This document shows, piece after piece, positions 54,658 to 64,000 of a stretch of 64,000 nucleotides of DNA. The DNA is from Arctopsyche grandis (Eukaryota; Arthropoda; Insecta; Trichoptera; Hydropsychidae). The position numbers were made by a program, and so were the translations under genes. Position 1 is the first letter of the stretch, and every line of letters starts with the position of its first letter. The notes below the pieces were generated by a model. That model searched no databases. It had not been told where the DNA came from and was given only the letters and a program-made list of their open reading frames with translations. The DNA is taken from the NCBI RefSeq assembly GCF_051622035.1, contig NC_135355.1:20848986-20912985 (forward strand), written 5' to 3'.

Positions 54658-56241
54658 CCGTCGCGGTTTCGGAAACCGGAACACTTGTGATTTTACGATT
54701 TTTGGGCACTAAAAATATTTTCCCTTTAGGTCTATGGTTTTTAACGATCGGGTCTTTTACATATAATTGTTTTCTACGATTTGAGTTCAGTTTAGTGTGA
54801 GCTTTTGAGGTTTACGGATCGAAATCGTTGAAAATAAAAATACCATGCAAAAATACACTCAACTATCATTAGAGGAGAATATAAAAATCGCGGCTTTGGA
54901 AGACTATGGACATTCATTACAATCAATTTCTCAACAAATGGGACGTTCTGTATCTACTGTGTCAAGAATAATGAAAAAAAAAGGATTTTGGAACTTTTGA
55001 TCGTAAGAAGGGGACAGGACCGAAAAGATGCACATCCGAGAGACAAGATCGCCTGATAACTCAATTATCTTTACGGAAACGGTTCAAAACTGCTGTAGAG
55101 ATAAGAAAAGCGATCTAAGATCAATTTTCAATTGAAATTAGTGATGTAACCTTAAGAAAACGACTAAGAGAAGCTGGACTGTAAGCTCGGAAACCTGCGA
55201 AAAAACCATTACTTACGAAGAAAATGGTGAAAAATCGATTAGAGTGGTCGAAATATCATAAAAATTGGACGACATCGGATTGGCGACAAGTGATATTTTC
55301 TGATGAGTTGAAATTCAACCTCTTCAGCTCCGATGGTTTTCCGTATGTTCGAAGAAAAGTTGGAGAAAGATTCGACCAAAAATGTACCATGAAAACAGTG
55401 AAGCATCCCCCAAGCCACATGGTTTGGGGATGTTTTTATTATTATGGAATTGGTGGAATACAGTTTCTGCAAGGTTCCATTAACGGAATAGCATATAAAA
55501 AAATTCTAGAAGAAAGTTTTATCCCATCAATGGAAAACCATGTCATATTTCAAGATGACTCTGCCCCTTGTCATCGAGCTAAATTAGTGAGTATTAATTT
55601 TATTTAATGGTTATTAATAATATTTCGGTCAAAATACTGATATACTTTTGTTACTTTTTTTTAGGTTCGGGTTTATTTGCAGGAATTGGGTGTTAAGACA
55701 TTAACATGGCCTGGGAATAGTCCCGATTTAAACCCAATTGAAAATTTATGGATGGCTATTAAATATAGGATTAGTAAAACAAATGTGTCTAGCCATCAAT
55801 CATTAAAAGAGACCATTGAAAAAGTATGGTATGAAGACTTCCCCATCGACATTTTAAGAAACTTAATAGATTATATGCCTAAACGTATAAAAGCCGTCAT
55901 AAAATTAAAAGGAGCCGCAACAAAATATTTATTAAGTTCTTATAATTTGTAACTAATACCATATGACTAATAAAATTAAAAGTTTACGCTCAACTGTGTT
56001 TTTTCATTCAAAATTTCATTCAACTGTGGAGACTGCGTTTGGTTATAAAAACCGGCTCGGACTAAAATTCTCCATAACTTTTTTTTTGTTGTTTCTTTTC
56101 TTAACAATTGTCGTTTAAATAAAGCACTATGATATAATCTACCATTTTAATGACTTTGGGTGTTTATTTTATTGAAGATCACTGATATTTCACGCAAAAT
56201 CACATTTTTCTATGGTGTTCCGGTTTCCGAAACCGCGACTG
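54658..56241 (+). mobile_element. Tc1-like DNA transposon, 1584 bp
   Basis: TA flanks both ends (54656-54657, 56242-56243). Inverted ends are CCGTCGCGGTTTCGGAAACC and CAGTCGCGGTTTCGGAAACC. The transposase inside is of Tc1 DD34E type. Confidence 0.95.
54845..55951 (+). pseudogene. Tc1-type transposase with an apparent intron, inactivated
   Basis: ATG at 54845 opens a helix-turn-helix region (YTQLSLEENIKIAALEDYGH, MGRSVSTVSRIMKKKG). A slip at the A8 run near 54974-54981 breaks the frame, and TAA codons follow near 55115 and 55182. The catalytic part is open from 55224: FSDE (first D), FQDDSAPCHRA (second D), NPIENLW (E); D to E spacing is 34 residues after removing a 78-nt intron at 55587-55664 (GTGAGT...TTTTTTTAG). 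Without splicing the frame stops inside the intron. Confidence 0.9.
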
Positions 56242-60420
<4,179 letters not shown>

Positions 60421-61092
60421 TATGGGTTATAACATGCCATTGAACAGGGTTACTTTGTAAGTGGAAGTAGTTAGTTATGATAATAATAGATTAGCAATTG
60501 TTATACTACTTTTACAAATCTTTATCGTGAGACGCCTCTTTGGAGACAACGGATTTATATATGTGAGTGCGGTTTGCAATTTAATATTTTAATAATAACT
60601 TTTAGTAAAGAATATAAAATTACACGAATTACTTTGATATAATTTAAATATGAAAAAGAACTGATAGACAGTTGGGAAACACTGTTTCTGCTTGTTATTA
60701 AATAAAGTTCGTTAAAAATTTTGCTGGAAGCAATTATGTGGAAGATTTATTGCTTCTGTGGGACAAACTATTGACTGACGGGAAAGGACCTTTTTTTGTA
60801 TTCAGGTAGGGAGATATTACGAATATACCCCGGCCGTATTGACTTTGCACAGATTTTAGACACAAAAAAAAAACTAATATGACAAAATTTTACGAATTCA
60901 CTGATATAAATACGCTTTACGACCGATCTACTGATTATTTTTACACTTAAATTATACTAGGATGCAATTAGTAAAATAAGTGAGTGGATGGTTAAGTTTT
61001 TAGATTTAATTTCGTGCAATAGCCGGGTTTAAGCGAGTAGTAGCGGGGAGAACGCAAAAGCACGTCTTCCCCGCATGACACGATAGACCGAA

Positions 61093-61094
<2 letters not shown>
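60421..61094. other. Unassigned intergenic DNA
   Basis: AT-rich, nothing recognised. Confidence 0.4.

Positions 61095-61175
<81 letters not shown>
61095..61175. repeat. (TA)n microsatellite
   Basis: About 40 TA units followed by a T run. Confidence 0.97.
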
Positions 61176-61187
<12 letters not shown>

Positions 61188-61584
61188 TTTGTATAATACC
61201 GACAGCTTAGCACCATATAAACATATGGACATATTTAACTTGTGTACGTATTTGTGAAATATTTTTTTCTTACTTTAGTAGATTATATTAAAACATTGAA
61301 CTTCCCGACTAATATTAAATGTATTTATGATATCATTTTTACATATTTTTCGTTTCGGCAATAATCATTACATGTTCATACGTTTGAAAACATTAATAAA
61401 AGTTTGAGAAAAGCTGGTCTATACATAGTTAGCGATTCGTTGCTAATTAGAGAGACGCACTGCTCTCATAAGTTAAATAGAACGTTTATCATAGGCGATT
61501 CGCCAGCACAAAGTCAAAGTTCGTATTTACTTCATTGGCTACCATAGAGTTGAAAAATTTAGAGAACTCGTTACCAATGTTGTT

Positions 61585-61906
61585 TTAATCTTATATGTAT
61601 TTATATCTGTCACAGTGAAATTATATTTCGAGTAACAATATATTTTCACTGACATTTCAGTGAAATCATTACCAGGTACATTTTCAGGGTTGGTTTTATT
61701 CATTTAAGATTAGATTGTTAGGGTTGGTATTATTTAAGGGTTAGGATAGGTTAGCTCAAGTAAGGGTTAGACCTATTCATTTAAGATTGGGATGTTAGGG
61801 TTAAATTTATAGAGTAAAACGTTGTTAATTCGTTGTTTGATACATTTTCACAGCTTGAATTGGTGAAAATATATTTTCACTTGAAATATGCTTTCACTGT
61901 AACATA
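61585..61906 (+). repeat. Dispersed repeat with TTAGGG-like motifs, copy 2
   Basis: Second copy of the 42280-42605 repeat. Here both ends carry CAGTGAAA motifs in inverted orientation (TGTCACAGTGAAA at left, TTTCACTGTAACA at right), suggesting a MITE. A Helitron starts at its right border. Confidence 0.75.
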
Positions 61907-62134
61907 TCTAATATATGATTTCTAAAGAGACTTTGTATGTAAGTTTGTAAGTATTTTTGGTTGGGAATTGAAAATAAGTCAAAGTTTATATGAAGACGAT
62001 TCGATTGGTTGAATATTATTTTTTTTCGAGTCAAATAAATTTGGTAAAAATGCAAATAAATATTCACTATTAGATTCGCCATGTTTACGCTGTTTATATC
62101 ACAAATACTGAGCGAAGCCGGGTAAAACAACTAG
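61907..62134 (+). mobile_element. Family A non-autonomous Helitron, complete
   Basis: 228 bp from TCTAATATATGATTTC to CTAG between A and T, with the 3' hairpin region CTGAGCGAAGCCGGGTAAAA. Its middle differs from the 8552 and 15432 copies. Confidence 0.87.
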
Positions 62135-62189
62135 TAAATAATAAAATAAACTTGTAATGAATATCGCTGTGCGTGTAATTCGTTTCTGA

Positions 62190-62331
62190 TTGGCTGTCGT
62201 TAAATTTTTTTTTTCGATTCAAATAAATGTAATAAAAAATCAAATGAATGTTTAATTGTTTACTATTAGATTAGCCATGTTTAAGCGTTTTATTTGACAA
62301 ATATCGAGAAAAGCTGGGTGGAACAACTTGT
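62190..62331 (+). mobile_element. Family A Helitron 3' fragment
   Basis: Contains TTTACTATTAGATTAGCCAT and a decayed terminus (CGAGAAAAGCTGGGTGGAAC AACTTGTAG), just after the complete copy at 61907-62134. Confidence 0.7.
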
Positions 62332-63429
62332 AGTAACATAGTAAAACAATTTCACAGAGTTTTTCATTTCGGTTCTACATATGTACTATACAAATGTACT
62401 AGACTAAACCAAATAAAGTTTATTCGATTCATCGAATACTTTGGCGTAAAACTGGCATTTCAACGCCACCGGTTGAAATTTTTTCAGTTTTAAAGATAAT
62501 AAATAATTATGCTCATTTAGAGTTAATGCACAGTTTTAATTTTTGTTACGTATCATACAAACATTTTTTATACAATGTTCATAATAATATGATACTTTTG
62601 CTTATTGGGATATCAATATAAGAATTTGAAAATATACATATGTATGTACATACATACATATGTACATAAATATATAAATGTGCATAAGAATGAATTAGTT
62701 TTTTTTTATATGCTTACATATACATAAGTATAGCGTTTAAAGATAACTTTTACACATATACCACCCTACCATACATTTGTTCATGTGGATAATTAATTTT
62801 AATTTTATTATTTGTTTGCTGGCAAGATTTGGAGTAAAAGAGAGAAATACCTTCTCTATTTTTTTTACGATTGACTGAATTCGGTGATTGTATTGTTGAG
62901 ACGTTTCCATGTAAACATTTGCAACAGCTTCATAACCATTGCTAAAATTCGATCATGTCGTTTACAGAAGGCGACAGTAAGCCCTAGAAAAATGTCATTA
63001 CGCAAGATATTTCAATAAATGAGATACCGTTATGTACATATTTCGCGGATAAAATGTACGTATATAGCGACATTCGAAATAAAGTATGCACAAGATGAAT
63101 GTTTGTTTGTTTGTCTGATATACATACTAAAGTTTTCCAACTTTCACTTGTTGAATAATGTCTAGCGATTCGGCTGATTTATGACAAAACGAGTCTAAAT
63201 GATTGCCGATCTATCAACATTAAGACGGTATCTTTATCTCACGATTCGAAGTGATCTAATACAACTATATGTGCATTTTCTTCTTATATATGTATGTGTA
63301 TGTACTTAAGACCCTGCCAAATAGAATTGGTAAAATATCGAGAGATGAAGACATCGAGTTTTTCAAATATGTATGTATTTTGACGACGATATTCTTATTT
63401 TGCGAAAGTTCATTGCAACATCGATCCCA
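62332..63429. other. Unassigned intergenic DNA
   Basis: AT-rich with CATACATATGTACAT clusters at 62635-62670; no gene or transposon recognised. Confidence 0.4.
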
Positions 63430-63910
63430 TGATTCATCTCCAGCGACGCCGACGACTTCACCGCTTGCATTCCGAGTTCTATAATTACCGAAACGTCTTC
63501 GTGTCCAGGATGGACGCGCTCCTGTCCATCCGGATGGTCTTGGAAGAGGTCGCCGATGACAGTGCGAGCGGGACACAAACCGTCAGTTTATTTATACAGT
63601 GGGAATGTCGCGCACGCTAGTCAATCTCCTTCCCCTTTGGTCGTGGTGGTCGTCTTCGTCGTCGTGGTCGTCTTCGTGGTCGACACCACCAAACCAGTGT
63701 CGCCAAGAATACCGCAGGGCTGCCTAGAGTCCCAATTGTGCAACGTGCCTCTGCTTCGCCAAATCGTTACACTTTCTCCAACGATTGCGATCGGAATTCC
63801 GCAATTGCGACCCATACGTACCCAGCGGTCGTTCCTTCCGTCTGCTTTTTTTGTGCTTGTCGCGGCTGGTTGACGTCGTCGTCGCGGGTGTTGACTGGTG
63901 TTTGAGGAAT
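63430..63910 (+). promoter_or_regulatory. GC-rich leader/promoter of the PDZ gene
   Basis: A local rise in GC and CpG just upstream of the PDZ start, with GTGGTCGTCTTCGTC-type repeats at 63640-63685. Open frames on both strands across it do not resemble known proteins and look compositional. Confidence 0.4.
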
Positions 63911-64000
63911 ATGCCTTGCGAAGTGCGTCTCTCCCGCAGGGACAACTCTGTGGGATGGGGTTTTCAGCTCACCGGAGGGGTTACCTTCAACATGCCGCTC
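63911..64000 (+). CDS. PDZ-domain protein, N-terminal 30 codons (Zasp/PDLIM-type), cut by window edge
   Basis: ATG at 63911 opens MPCEVRLSRRDNSVGWGF and continues QLTGGVTFNMPL to the last base. A PDZ domain starting within the first residues, with GWGFQLTGG as the carboxylate-binding loop and FNMPL after it, is typical of PDZ-LIM/ALP-Enigma-Zasp proteins, which sit at muscle Z-discs and integrin junctions. LIM domains, if any, lie outside the window. The 400 bases upstream are GC-richer than the surroundings, with GTCGTC/GTCTTC runs at 63640-63685, as expected for a 5' leader. Confidence 0.72.
   Translation, partial: MPCEVRLSRRDNSVGWGFQLTGGVTFNMPL

Noticed and set aside
61907-62331. CRISPR-like or tandem array from repeated CGAAGCCGGGTAAAAC motifs
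   Set aside because: The motif is the Helitron 3' end; spacing is irregular and dispersed across the window.

Overview
The window reads as a piece of an AT-rich, repeat-laden insect genome. Genes are split by short introns with standard GT-AG signals, the proteins resemble animal chromatin and lysosomal families, and the intergenic DNA holds long (TA)n tracts, CATA/TATG runs, Helitrons, MITEs, RTE and Jockey-type LINEs and a tRNA-like SINE. I cannot fix the insect order from sequence alone.

Four host genes are supported. (1) A Fidgetin-like 1 AAA ATPase on the + strand (17364-22193), 10 exons, 648 aa, with the FxxA RAD51-binding motif and intact Walker A and B. (2) Nipped-B/NIPBL, the SCC2 cohesin loader, on the - strand (24481-35572), 27 coding exons, about 2002 aa. 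Its tiny first coding exon sits alone in a GC-rich island at 35.3-36.1 kb, 3 kb from exon 2. (3) A secreted histidine acid phosphatase on the + strand (43110-46480), 8 exons, 393 aa. (4) The first 30 codons of a PDZ-domain protein (Zasp/PDLIM type) running off the right edge at 63911-64000. Genes 1 and 2 are tail to tail, 2.3 kb apart; both act on chromosomes (recombination and cohesion), though nothing shows that the pairing is functional.

The rest is mostly transposon debris, much of it datable by nesting. 0-13.7 kb: microsatellites, one Helitron fragment, one complete Helitron, a 5'-truncated LINE at 9.9-10.6 kb and a SINE at 10.8-11.2 kb. 13.7-15.7 kb: twin hairpins, a Jockey-type LINE, another Helitron. 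FIGNL1 intron 4: a Helitron, a hAT end and a 1335-bp hAT-type element with an 8-bp target duplication. 36.5-39.05 kb: a piggyBac remnant and two head-to-tail Helitrons, one split by a hAT MITE. 41.36-42.15 kb: an RTE fragment split by a 370-bp palindromic element. Acid phosphatase intron 1: a Helitron inside a Helitron. 46.6-47.65 kb: a pogo/Tigger relic. 49.9-52.6 kb: a near-complete hAT. 52.8-54.3 kb: an RTE relic with a Harbinger MITE inside. 54.66-56.24 kb: a Tc1-like element whose transposase has a small intron. 57.4-60.4 kb: a nearly full-length RTE ending against a (TA)n tract.

I found no CRISPR array, rRNA or convincing free-standing tRNA, and no clearly new biochemical system. The most unusual items are the one-base frame break in Nipped-B, the GC-AG or tandem donor in FIGNL1, the intron in the Tc1 transposase, the tandem and nested Helitrons, and two or three orphan exon-like segments I could not assign.
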